Assembly: GCA_964019165.1 (NCBI GenBank)
Contig: OZ025272.1
Coordinates: forward strand, 4,795,493-4,859,492
Length of the DNA stretch: 64,000 nt
Direction: 5' to 3'
From: Mastigias papua
Taxonomy: Eukaryota; Cnidaria; Scyphozoa; Rhizostomeae; Mastigiidae
The notes under the pieces are model-generated. The model did no database searches. It saw nothing but the letters and a program-made list of their open reading frames with translations, and was not told where the DNA came from. Below, in pieces: positions 23,461 to 35,800 of the stretch. The position numbers and the translations under genes are program-made. How positions within the stretch are numbered: position 1 is the stretch's first letter; every line of letters begins with the position of its first letter.

Positions 23461-24397
23461 TTTAAATATCTTAATTTGGACAGGTCCTTGACTTATAGCA
23501 GCTTCCTTTAGCTGACCAAGCAAACCTGTTTAGATATTGATATATTTATTATAATTATTACTGGTCAATAGTTATGTCATGCTAAAAATGTCTCGTCATG
23601 ACTGTTCACAAGACCCCCTTACGTTGCGTCACGACTAGCACAGTTTAAATTCGTAAAAAAATTAGAGGAAGAAATAAAGAAACTTCGTTCATCTTTCGTG
23701 TCTTTTTCAACCAGAGCAACAACAGAAAGTGCCAGCAGTGAGACAAATTAGAATTCAGGACTAAATCACCATCTACATTAGAATGTAAGATTGAAAAAGA
23801 ATGGATAAAAACTATAACAAGGCTTCATTTGAAAGCTGATAAATTTAGGATGTGCACTGAAAGCTGGATTTCCTTTAATTACATAAAACTTCTCAATAAA
23901 AAATTTTTTAATGTGATGCCACTTATTTGGATCAAGTACCACCTAATCTTTTAATTTACTGTCACGGAGAGTCACAACAAACGCGTAGAACCACCTACTC
24001 TTCGAACTCCTCGAGCCATGAAGGGTGCCACAGATGGAGAAAAGCTCAAGAAGTGAGACCATTTACCAAGACATCCGAATTCACTTAGGTGTATCGAATC
24101 AAAGAAAGGAACTTTTAACAGGCCGATTTAATTACAATACTGTTCTGTATTATGAAGCTGCCTGAAGGATGCCTCGACACGACGCATAATACCCACAAAA
24201 TGCCGTTACTTGTTGGATTGAATACCATACTGCATACTTAGGAGACTGTATGTCTTGCCTCTTACGAAATCGGTAGCATACTTGCATCACTTCAGTGCTA
24301 AAAATCAAAGCGAAGAGCTTTTCTCGAAGTTCTAAAGTTTGCCCGAAAAAATTTCATAGGAAGTTCCAAAAATTTATCTGAGGAAATTTTCTGTGCT
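23461..24397. other. Noncoding stretch
   Basis: No exon, RNA gene or repeat end could be supported here. Confidence 0.35.
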
Positions 24398-24883
24398 TAC
24401 CGTAAAAACTCTATTAAACCCCGGGGGCTTAATTATTTTTTGCAGTCGTAAAGGGGGCTTCTTGGAGAGGGGGGCTTATTATAAACACGAGGAAAAATTT
24501 ATAAAACTGTCCTTATGCACTTTCATGTCAAGATTTATAAAACAGAAACTTTGCTAGCAGCTGCGTAGGTTTATACACACTTAGTCAATTAGAACATCCT
24601 CATCTTCATCAGAATTATCTGGGCCCATTGCTAGTTCTGGGACATCTTCTAAAGAAACTTCGTCTTCGGGGATTTTTTCAAAAGGATCAACATCAGTATT
24701 CTCAAGACTTACAAGGCGCTCAAGTAAATTTTTACATAGGCCACACTTAATGCACATGATTTTATCATCATCAAATGCGTCAAGACACCCAGTTAATGCG
24801 CACATATTCAAGCTCCATTTAACGCTTTTTCTTGGGCATCAGAATCTAACGAGGGGGGGGGGCTTAATAGAGCTTTTACGATA
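24398..24883. mobile_element. Pogo-like MITE with acidic ORF
   Basis: Inverted ends: TACCGTAAAAACTCTATTAA on the left, TTAATAGAGCTTTTACGATA on the right, with TA at each edge. G-rich subterminal runs (GGGGGCTTA, GGGGGGGGGCTTAATAG) echo the MITE at 8160-8482. On the minus strand, 24581-24811 encodes 76 residues with CIKCGLC, a DPFEKIP phrase and an acidic end (DEDEDVLID). Its layout parallels the frame inside the 45061-45709 element, as expected if both descend from the C-terminus of a pogo/Tigger-type transposase. That origin is inference. Confidence 0.55.
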
Positions 24884-25412
24884 TGCATCCAATTATTGTA
24901 CTGGTATTTTTATTATAATGCTCCACATTGCTATTTAATTAGACTAGACATCTAAGACTAGCAGAATATTAGACCTGCTAAAATAATTTTTAGAAAGGAG
25001 TTCTTAACCTTCCGACAGGCACTAGCATGCTTTGAAGAAGGGCCATAGCCCCCTAAAGATTCTGACGCATAAGTTTGAAACAATTGAAATTCTCACTACC
25101 AGGAGGGTGGATTTTACGAATATCATGGATGGAACATTTAAAAGTAGTTAGCAAATACGAGATCACTACTAGAAAACATAAAGAAAAGTGAGCCAACACT
25201 AAAACACAGTTTTTTCTGGGAAATATATGCAAGTTTAAGCAAAACAGAAAACAGGCTTGAATAAAAATTGGAATATCAAATGTTTGTCAGCTTATGAACT
25301 TGTTTAGGCCTCAGAAATCCAGCACTAAACTTTCTTAACTTTTTGAGCACCAGAGTGCTTGATGGAGAGAAACAAATGATTGTGTTGGAAGGAGGCAAAG
25401 AGTAAATATAGG

Positions 25413-25882
25413 TACTCTCCAGTCCGGAATAGACGTCCCCCCGACTATTTATTTTTCGAAAAATGCTCACCAGGACATTCTTATTGCAACCTTCCCGCTT
25501 ATTAATTTTGAGCCAAGAGGAAATTTTCCCAACCAGACCCAGAATTGTCCGGCGAAAGTAACTCGTTGTGAATATTTGTTGCGCTGAAAAAATGCTAGCG
25601 TGAAATGCGTAATTGCTGCAAGAAGCACTGAAAACGCAGCCGTTAGTTGTGCCAATGATGATGACATTATGGACGCCGATGATAGACACATTTCTAGCAT
25701 GCTAGAAATATGTAATAAACGTAATAAATTTTTTTCAAAAAGTTAGAATTTTTATCTAATGCATATGTTGGTCTTCTCTCCACATCCATTTATAACAGCC
25801 CATCCATAGACATTCACCTTGGAGCTTATTCCACCCCCCCCCCCACTTATTACCACCCCCTTCTATTCCGGACTGGAGAGTA
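25413..25882. mobile_element. MITE with TACTCTCCAGTCCGGAATAG inverted ends
   Basis: TACTCTCCAGTCCGGAATAG at 25413 is exactly inverted at the right edge (CTATTCCGGACTGGAGAGTA), giving an element of about 470 bases. TA at both edges suits a TA target site. The core contains overlapping open frames with no recognisable domain. It abuts the LINE fragment that starts at 25883. Confidence 0.75.
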
Positions 25883-26935
25883 CTTCCTTTAGTGCATGGC
25901 AGGTAATTAAGTCAGGTGTTCCACAGGGGTCTGTTCTAGGACCCTTCTTATTTAATATATGCATAAATGACTTCTTCTATAAGATACAGTACTCTCAGGT
26001 ATGCAATTTTGCAGACGATAACACAATATATGCATGTGGGCAAAACTTAGATTCTGTCACCTTAAACATCGAGAGCGACATGAAAGTTGCAATGAGCTGG
26101 TATAAAAACAACGCAATGGTTGCAAACCCTGAAAAATTTCAACTAATGTTCTTAGGTGTAAAAGATGACATTAATTTATGCATTGATAAACATGGCACTG
26201 TGGACCAGATGACTGATAGTTTAAAGTTATTGGGTGTGACAATTGACTCTATGTTAAACTTCAACCAGCATGTGCAAGCAATCTGCAAAAAGACTTCAAA
26301 TAAAGTAAGAGCTTTTTCTAGGATTGCTCCAAACCTTGAATACGGAAAAAATGTTATGCTATATCATTCTTTTGTACTATCAAATTTTAACTATTGTCCA
26401 CGGATCTGGATGTTTAGTGGTAAGTCATCAAACAACGAAATTAATAGACTCCATAAACGTGCCCTGAGAGTGTTACTGGATGATTATGGGTCTACCTTTG
26501 ATGAGCTCCTGCAGAAGAAGGGCGAGCAGACAATACATACTAAAAATCTACAAACATTTGGAGGTCTACAAGTGCTTAACCTCAAAAAATCCCTCCTTTC
26601 TGTGGGATCTCTTCGAAAGTAGGCCCACAAAATACAATCTCAGAATAAGGGATCTCGTCCAATTACCGAGTACGACAACAGTGAGATACGGATTAAATTC
26701 ACTCAAATTTAGAGGAAGCATACTATGGAACACGCTTCCTGACATTATAAAATCTGCCAAAAATGACAAACAGTTCAAAAACAGAATCAAAAATTGTACA
26801 GGATCCACGTGTTGTTGTATGGTGTGTAGATAAGCATTGTAAATAAGATCAGTTGGCCTGTATTAGTTTTTAACTATTCCTTCTTTTTAGCCAACTTTAA
26901 ATAAATGTATTATTATTTATTATTATTATGTATTC
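25883..26935 (+). mobile_element. LINE RT fragment (5'-truncated, partly intact)
   Basis: Open from the MITE edge to 26622: AWQVIKSGVPQGSVLGPFLF (motif B), VCNFADDNTIYACG (catalytic FADD box intact), then LKLLGVTIDSMLNFNQHV, a FNYCPRIWMF block and NEINRLHKRALRVLL. One frameshift at about 26570-26600 moves the end (TKYNLRIRDLVQLP, FRGSILWNTLPDIIK) into the overlapping frame 26480-26833. It ends in a (TTA)n tail at about 26900-26935. This is the least decayed RT in the window, but motif A and everything upstream are missing. Confidence 0.8.
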
Positions 26936-27636
26936 GTAAAGTTGTGCCTTTACAACTCGTAACTCTTTGTATCAAATTCATGTCTACCATAATCTTTGCT
27001 CCTTGAAACACAACTTTGTTTGCTTTGCCTATAATTTCACAGTAAGTTATTATTATTATTTCTTTCCACAGCGTGGCCCCTGTGCCCTACATTGCTTCCA
27101 TGATTGTTAGTCACATGGAAATGATCATATTAATGTTCTCATGAAAACAACATTCATTTTGGATATAGAATATTGCAAATTTCCCAAATTATTGATAAAA
27201 GTGATCTTGCATTTCTCTGTTCTGTTAATGAAACTGACCCGGAAGATTTCAACAATAGCTATAATTAGGTTTCAAGCCAAACACGTGTCTTGAAGGACAG
27301 AACGGAATAATCTTCTGATTGATTGAAGTTGGTCGAATTTTCGCCCAGTTGACTTTATGCAAATTAGCTTTACGCCATTACAAGTCAATGGAAAAGCTGC
27401 GACCATAGGGTGCAGGGCTAATTTCCTTCGGGGCATTCACGCGGAACATCGCTCAGCAACATTCAAACTTCGAGCTCGATCTGCAGACGTTGGGGGAAAA
27501 GTTTGTCATCTGGATTATCATTAACTTACTCTGATCGCAAGAAAAACATGTTTCAAATCAAGCATCACTTTTCGGTCTAAGCCAATGGTTCTTGGGGACA
27601 GAATGAAATTCATTTCTTCAAGTAACTGGCTGCATT
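26936..27636. other. Noncoding stretch
   Basis: No gene or recognisable repeat end; a short ATT run lies near 27047-27060. Confidence 0.35.
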
Positions 27637-28416
27637 TACTTTAAAGGAAGAAACTGTCGCGAATAGTCGCGAATGATTTGAATTTTTTGTGTGTAAACTT
27701 TCGCGGGAATTAACTGTCGCGAACGCTGGAAAATTTAATTGTCGCGGGAATTAACTGTCGCGAATTGCTGGATGAGTAACGTTTTTTGTTTTCTTCTTTC
27801 TACGAAAGTCGAATCTTAAACAAAACCAAATAAACTTTACGACAATTAAAAATGTGTGAGCTCACTGATACTTTAAACCGTTAGGAAGAAAAATGAAGCT
27901 TTTAAAATCACCAAAAACAAATGCAACGATACACGCTTTTCTTTAAGTAAATTTGGCTCCAGTTTCAGCTTGGCGTTTCTTATTTCTCAGGTTTTCTTAT
28001 TTGGCCAGACTACATTAGAGAAAGTGATATCAATGCCGTTAACTAGTTCTATTATAATATGTTTGCTTAATCTTATGTGTGTTTTATTTCTCCAATGGAA
28101 GCTACTATGGTGTGTCATATGTAATCAATTATTTCCACAATTATTTTTGGTTTAGAAATGTAACTCTGATGGATGCAGACAGGATAAAAGAGACATGTTG
28201 CTTTCAAAAATTGTCTTTGAAGTTCGTGTTTTGTACCTGACGGACCCACACAATTTTTAAAAAATTCAAGATGTGTTGAAATTTCCCAGAAAAATTTAAA
28301 AGTCGCGAGAATTAACTGTCACGAAAGGGCCAAAAACGATCTTTCGCGGAAGAAACTGTCGCTTAAGATTTATCTCGCGACAGTTTCTTCCCGCGACAGT
28401 TTCGTCCTTTAAAGTA
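27637..28416. mobile_element. MITE with AACTGTCGCG subterminal repeats
   Basis: Left end TACTTTAAAGGAAGAAACTG, right end CAGTTTCGTCCTTTAAAGTA (inverted, one change), TA at both edges, about 780 bases. The phrase AACTGTCGCGA recurs several times inside the left end (near 27652, 27708, 27740, 27768) and inverted or direct inside the right end (28315-28400). The core is AT-rich and noncoding. Confidence 0.7.
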
Positions 28417-28853
28417 GTTCTAATCGAACCTTCTGGACTCAGCCAAACCGTCCCCCATCGTCAATCGCAGTAGCCATGGCAGGCATGATGCCGTGATGGA
28501 TTGGGATGGGTAAGCTATTCATTTTACCATTCAAAAGCATGAAAGCATTAGCAGTCCACTTATCTACACAAATATGTGCATTATTTTATGTTTTTATGGC
28601 CTCTCATGGCCTACGTAACAAGCAGCAAACAAAAAAGAATAGGCTTTAAAGCAAATGTGTTTATTTCAATTATGCTAACTTGCTGTTACAGATTCTGAAA
28701 TATTTTCGTCAATTCTTTGGCTCTGATGACATCCCCTAACCAAGAATACTATCATTCATCATTTTGGTCCCTCTCCTTTACACTGCTGCAAGATACAAGG
28801 TCATCCTGTGTTGGATCATCTTGATTGGTGGATGCTTTTGCCTGTTTTGAATG

Positions 28854-28956
28854 CTGCTGTGTGTCATCATCCGCCTCTTGCCTAAAGATTGTACCATTTG
28901 CTATTCTAGCATATCTGTAAATCTTTAGGCAAGAGGTGGATGATGACACACAGCAG
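28854..28956. repeat. Near-perfect 36-bp-arm hairpin
   Basis: Left arm 28854-28889 (CTGCTGTGTGTCATCATCC to TTGCCTAAAGAT) and right arm 28921-28956 (ATCTTTAGGCAAGAGG to GACACACAGCAG) are inverted copies with one mismatch, around a 31-base loop. Confidence 0.9.
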
Positions 28957-29547
28957 GCTTAGAAAGGTCCGATAAAGCCATTGATAATCATATTTTTGCT
29001 TTGGTTTATCCGTTTCTGGCAGGTGTATTCCCCACTATTTAATCGATAAATACTACTTGCTTGTCTCATCAATACGACGTAGACGAAATCAATACGTCAT
29101 TTTAGTGTAGATGTTTCCAGCACATGAAATTTCCTTTCAATTGACTTTCATTGCAGCTCATGAAGGATTTCAAAAGTCTTTGAATTACAGCGGAATACCA
29201 ACTTTACGTTTGATTAAATTTAATTAATTGGCTTAAAAATGCTTGGATATCAAAAAGCAAAACATCATTCAGAGAGTTGAGGAAATTTTTGTACTTACTC
29301 GTGTGATAATAAAGTTTGAAACTACACAAGCAATCGATAGTTTGGATTTTTACATACTGTACTATGGACAGAATATGAGTAAGGCATCTCTGAGAGATTT
29401 TAACCTTGAAGCTTAAAACAAGACAGAAAATCATAAAAGTAGAACGCTGGAGTTTCACAACCCCTTGACAATCAGTTTAACACAATATGGTTATTAATAG
29501 TCTATGTATAATCGCAATATTATGGCATTTTTGATTTCTGTTATTGT

Positions 29548-29706
29548 ACCTTACAAGGTGGTAGATGAAGTACAAGGTGGTAGATGAGTTACAAGGTGGA
29601 AGATGAGCTACAAGGTGGTAGATGAGTTACAAAATGGTAGATGAGTTACAAGGTGGCAGAAGAAGTATGAGGTGGTAGATGAATTATAAGGTGATAGATG
29701 AGTTAT
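29548..29706 (+). repeat. Minisatellite, ~19-bp unit
   Basis: About eight tandem units of ACAAGGTGGTAGATGAGTT with small changes (GGAAG, AATGG, TGATAG variants). Confidence 0.85.
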
Positions 29707-32434
29707 CTCATCGCCTGCGGTGGTACCACTGCTCTATCTATTGGTGTCTTTAGGGGCTTTGTCTCTTTCAGCACTAGGATAGAGATTCCGGGACGTTTTG
29801 GTTGGTAAGATTAATGTGATCAGTGGCTGTGGGAGGCTGCTGCGCTTGTTTGATCCCTTGCTATACCTGAGGGTACTGCTGGAAAAGGTCCAAGTAACTT
29901 GCATTTGTAGAAGAGTATGTTGTTTCTTAATGCAAGATAAAAAATCGACTGTCTGAGGTATAAAATCGATCAACTAAGAAGTTTCATTCTATGGATTTTG
30001 TGGTTAGAAATGAGCTATGTCTGTTATTACAAAATACTTTTTCCTCACATATTAATGATTGTAATTATTTCGATTATAATTTTACAAATTAAGAACAAAA
30101 CTGAAAAAGTGCTTCGTAGCCAAATATGTTCCTTATATAATCGAAACGTCTCTTTTACATGGCACTAACATCTTTCACAACTGGTGCATAGAACTTAGTT
30201 CTTTCTTTTTCGGACTTTTGAGTCAAGAACTCTAGGATACCACCACTTCTTTACGTGTAAAGATCTTGGTATTTTTGCAGGAATCCAAGAAAGTAGTCAC
30301 TGATTCAAATATTTTATTGTTAACTGGCCATTTTATATTTTGATCATTACTCCACATTTCCATCACTTGTCTTCAAGAAATCTGGTTCATATATACAAGT
30401 AGAAAGAACTTTAATTTACAATCAGACAGCTTTCAGCCATAATAAAGTTGATGCGAAATTTTTTAAAAAACGGATACAATTTGAACGAAACATGTTTTGA
30501 TGTGCCATTTTAACTTTTTAGTGTGTTTAAAGAATATAGCAGGAAATTTATTGCCTCATATAGTTTAGACATATACGTGTTTTTCGATCATGCATAATTC
30601 AAACTCTTTTCTTGCCTCTACGACAACTCTGTCTTCACGACGGATGTAATAAGGAATAGGCAAAAATAACTAAGATTCATTCAACGTAAATGATACATAG
30701 ACAACATCAGAGTAATGTTGCATGTCAATTGTACTAGTAAAAATGTGTCCAGCTACAGATTCATAGTAGATGCAAAAATGTATGGAAGTCTAAAGCAATT
30801 TTATGAGTGCTTAATGTTAAGAAAGCAACACAAAAATATCAGCTGGAAAAATCTGAACTATCCAAGCTACCATTTCGCAAAAAATTAAAATATCACGATG
30901 TAAATCAATCCTTAGAGTGTTAGTATTCTACAATAAAAATAGATGAAAACATACAACTGTACACTTACGGGAAGCTAAAAATGTATAGGATTGGTGCAAG
31001 AGAATACTAAGCGTAATACATCTCTTATAAAAATACCCCATATGCAAATGCATGACCCCAGCTAACTACAAATGAAAATTATGCGTGGTTCATCTGTCCT
31101 CTGTCCACGGAAATGAGACTCGTGGGCCTCTGTTAACTACAAATGAGACTAGTTTATTTCTATCCATGTCGATATCTGTTATAATTATGCCATCTTAATT
31201 CATGCAATTAAACATATGAGCTCATCCCTTGGCAAACTGTGATACCAAGATAGAAGATCATATTTAAAGCACATTGCTAGGTAAATTAATCAAATTAAGT
31301 GTGTAAAAGTAGTTCTTAAATACAATTGACAATACCTAAATTCTACAAAAGGTGGCCTGGGGTCTACTGCAATACAACTTCTCAACTTCTAATGCCGATT
31401 GGGAGAGTTTCTATGCTCTCTAAAGATGCTTATAATTCTAACGATTATTTAATAGCATAAAAACGAATGAGAGAGTGTTGCATGGAAGAGTTCATGGATT
31501 TGTGCCAAGCGATATGGCTACAGAGAAGAAAAATCGAACCAAACAAAGTAGGATTTGATTCAACAAATTCCTTAGCGAAAATAGGATCGTTGAGAAACTG
31601 GTACTACGAGAATTCTCACCGATATCTACCCCAAGGAGCATTCTTCTGAGAAGAAGCCTACCCGATGAAAATCCGCCATTCCGGAAAATTTGTCCCTAGG
31701 TTATTCGTTAGCTGTTAACCCTATCGTGCATTAACCGCACAACCGTATCCCAATTTGTTACCTAAGCATTTCAGCATGACAGATGCATGAAGATCATTTA
31801 GCTGGCATCATGAAGCATGTAAAAGACAGCAATGATAAGTATGTTCAAGCAGATTTATGCAAAAACTTTGCGTAAATATACATATCAAGTCCTGGCATCA
31901 AATTTATATTTTCCTTCAATGAAATTCAGGGAATGACTTGAAGAATTTTACAAATTGAGTTTAGGATTGAATTTCAACACATGCGATCTAATAAAGAGAA
32001 CAATCAGAGATATGGGTATTGCACTGGGGAGATCTTTTACACAATAATTAGCCTCTTCAAGATCACCAAATTTCTTTCAGTATCAAATTCACTCTTAGGT
32101 TTCATAGTTGATTTTGACAAGGGGGTGTACAGTGGGAGAATTCTCAGGACACCAGAGAAAAGCAAACCTTCTGCTGAGCCATATTCACATGTTGTTAATG
32201 CATGTTGTTTTTTGATAGCGCTCTTACCGCACTTGTCAGTAATTGCTTATGCATTATGCATACCTACTTTTAAGCAAATTTTATCATTATGAATTTCTTT
32301 CAAAATAGGGATTATTGGGAGAGAATCTTGAAGCAAGTTTTGACCACCCCCATTACTCTATCTTTCAATGTGAGCTATACCAGTTTTGCAAGAAGATGTT
32401 AGAGTAAACAGTAATTTCACAATTGATGTGTAAA
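29707..32434. other. Noncoding intergenic stretch
   Basis: Lies 3' of the REJ-type gene. Stops are frequent in all frames, and the open frames (for example 31467-31649 and 31981-32292) show no domain, splice context or repeat match. I see nothing else to support. Confidence 0.35.
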
Positions 32435-32670
32435 TCAAAGCGACTTTTGATGCAAAAGGCCACATAGCCACACCATTAATTAGTTATGATGCATTATCAC
32501 TGAGCATTTTTGTTGTTTATAATTGCAAAAAGCCACTTTATCATAAGTATATCAAAGCAAAGTTTGATGCAAAGGTCAGTAATCACCCTATTGATTAGTT
32601 ATGATGCCTTATTACTGTACACTTTTGTTTGTTTATCATTGCACAAAACCATTTTTATCACTGCACAAAT
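32435..32670. repeat. Degenerate ~117-bp tandem duplication
   Basis: Two adjacent copies share the order TTTGATGCAAA, ATTAGTTATGATGC, a TTATTACTG/TTATCACTG phrase, TTTTTGTTGTTTAT/TTTTGTTTGTTTAT and ATTGCA(A/C)AA. They diverge by roughly a quarter. Confidence 0.55.
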
Positions 32671-32814
32671 TGCCTATCACCGTACATTAACAGTAGGCAT
32701 GGTGCAATTCAAAGGATTCAAAGGGGAATGTGATGACGGGTCCTGTCAAACAGCTTTCAATAAACCAATTTCTTGCAACATAATGATGATACTGTCTCGT
32801 TGATCGTCATTCGC

Positions 32815-35800
32815 TCAGGGTGATCCATGGTAGCCAACCATAATAGCACCTGGAACAAATATAAAATATTAAGTAATTTTCAGAAAGATTCCTCTTCAAA
32901 AAGTGCAGGTGCTGTCTTATATTTCTGCAAAAGCATTAAAGAGTATCAAGACATGCTGTATAACGCTGATAATTGAAGTTGAGCCTATTTTAAATGATCC
33001 CATTGAACTATTATGATTCACTAAACTATCATCAAGGCATAAATTAGATACTCTCTTTTAAAGTCAGGAAGCTGCAACTAATACTGTCTGTCTATAAATA
33101 GCTGCTTCAAAGGAGCCATAACCAGCTCCACTTGAAAAAGGTGGACAATTTTGAAGTAGTGCATCACCAACTTTTCTAATCTTTTAGGCTGGTGGATCCA
33201 GGACAACGGGCTGTAGAGCTCGAAAATTTATTGGAACGAACTCGTTAACATGGAAAACATGTGGTGATACTGGATAAGGAGAAGGGAGACATCAATGGGC
33301 GGATTCTTTCGGTATTTCTTTTAACAGGAATGGGCAAGGGTCTAAATCTTCCTTTTCTCTTAGGCCTTTAGAGATTTCTCCCAACTCAATTAGAAAATTT
33401 GGCTATTTGTTCCAACTCCTATTAGAAGTTTTCGCTATTTCTCCTTTTTTTCCATGTCATTCCTGACATAAGATTCACAAATAACTTTGCTGTGACGATT
33501 GGTCACTGCAAAAAATCTTTCAAGACTTGATAAATTTTCCCCGCATTGATTTGCGTAGAGCATTGCATTGTGGAAAATCTAAAGAGTGTTGGTAAGATCT
33601 AATCTTGAGACATCGTTTCCATCCAATCTGTTTCGCGCCATCTAGCCTATCAGAATCCTTCTTGGCTGCTGAGCGAGCCTTTCTTAGCCTATAAATGAAT
33701 AACTGTTCGGTTATTGTAGAATAATATTGCTTCTATTTCTAAGAAAGAGAATGAACTTTGATCTGTCCCATTCTTTGAGTTTTGGTAAAAACTTGAGTTC
33801 AGCCACCACTCAGGCACACAAGTACCAAGGCAACCAGGCTGCATTGATAGTGATATGAGTTACCGTAATGATGTAATATAATAGAATTTGAAATAACACT
33901 GCGGAATAACAAGCTTTGCTCGGAAAATTAAAACGGCCCGAATATTCGGGACACTGTTTCTGAAACAAATTTTCCTTAATATAATTTATTGAAATGCAAG
34001 ATCAAGCCCATCCGTACGCTTGGGGTGTTGGATGCGACATCTTCCTTGTTAAAGGCTCAGTCGGCTAGTGAATACGAAACATTCGGTCAGTGACCTAAAT
34101 CTTTTCGTGGTCTACGTGTGTATTTGTGATTTTGATTCCACATATCGAGTCAAATTTCCGACAACCCTCGGCCAAAATTCTCTGGGAACGGTCCTGTACA
34201 AGATTCAATAGATCTCAGTCATCATAGATGTATGAACAACATACCAGGTTGGTCCATTTCAAATGCATCGTCTTGTGGACTAACCCTTGGATTACTCTTC
34301 GTATGTTTTCTGAAGAAACAGAAATAAACAAGGCCTCCTATGACAGCAAGGGCAACCACTGCAGCTATAACAATACCAGCTATTGCTCCTGCGGAGAGGT
34401 CTTCGTCGTCTGGTTTAGGAGCTGGTGGGTTTTGTGTGGTGACTGTCGGCTTAGTCGTTGTTGATGGCGTGATTATAACAAAACTTGATGCGGTAACTGT
34501 AATATTCCGTCCATCCCAAACTGTGATCACCAACGCTCCAGTTTCAACCAAGGTCTAGTAATGAAAGTACAAAAACTTATTAAGTCCACGAGGAATGATA
34601 AGACGTTATTATTGATTGATTAAATGAGGATCTTGAGATTCGGATTGGGAAAAGCAGCGAGAACCATGTATTGGAACGAGAAACTAAGAAGAAAAGTGGG
34701 TGTCGGAAACTGAATGAGAATTCGAGGGAAACATGGTGGCTGGGATATGTTAGAAGAGGAGATGGGTATGCGGGCAGAGTGTACAATGGCTGGAAGTGTT
34801 AAATCCAAGAAGGGGAAGGTACAAGAAGTGATGGAAAGAGTGTATCAAAGAGAACTTGGAGAGTTGTAGGTAAAAGGGGGGAATAGGTGGCGGACGAGTT
34901 GGCATGGCGCCACAGGATCTGTACGAGTGGTCTCATCTAGCGGTGGGGCCAATGACCGAAGAAGGTAAGAGACTATTATGGGAATAGAAGACTTGAGCAT
35001 AAAATTAATCAATGACTACAGAAGACAATAGAGATTTTGACCGAATGTACTATAGTTTACTCGAGGTAGAAAATTTCTGGCTTGTTTCGAGGGATTAGGG
35101 CTGTCACACACCATATTTCCTTAAAGTAAAGAAATTTTGGAGAAAAATTAGTCACTTAACTTGAAGAACAGAAAATCTGCTTTTTGAACGATTCATATTG
35201 TTGTTATAACACTGATTTCTACTACTAATATCATACCTTAAGAGCCATGACAGTTTGGTTAACAGATGCCAATGTATCATTCTGTCCTGTGCCAACAACC
35301 TCAAAAGACACGATGACACTGCCGCATCTCGCCTGCACATTTGTAACTTTCATACTGTCACTGTTCAATTTTTTCTCAATACCTTGCTTCACTGATTCTT
35401 CAAACTTTGATTTATCCCCACCAGTTATGAAGGCAGTGCAATTAATAGGAAAAGATAACTGAACTGTGATACTTGGCTTTCCGACAGTTGATGGTGTTGA
35501 AGTTAACAGTGTGGTCGAAGGAGCACCAGTTGCTATGAAGAGAAGAGATTAAGATATGCAGACAAGCGCACATAGGCTATAAAGGTCCTTCAACAGTTTT
35601 TACAAGACGTGAAACAATGTAACCATGTAGCAGGTAAAATGAGCAAGAATATGTAACATCTCCGTATTCATCATAGTTTTTTTGCTAAAGTGTTAATTGG
35701 TGTGTTCTTACTTGTTGGAATGTTAGAACCTTTAAATACAGTAATGTATCCAGTTTGATTGACAGCGCATTTGATGTAAGATGTGTTGCCAACAGAGATA

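Noticed and set aside
31467..32292. Small plus ORFs between the transposon region and the REJ gene
   Set aside because: Several use alternative start codons or show no similarity or conserved motif.
34560..35110. Possible LINE-like coding on the plus strand (GLGKAARTMYWNEKLRRK)
   Set aside because: No RT or endonuclease motif is recognisable and stops are frequent; it lies in a REJ-gene intron.
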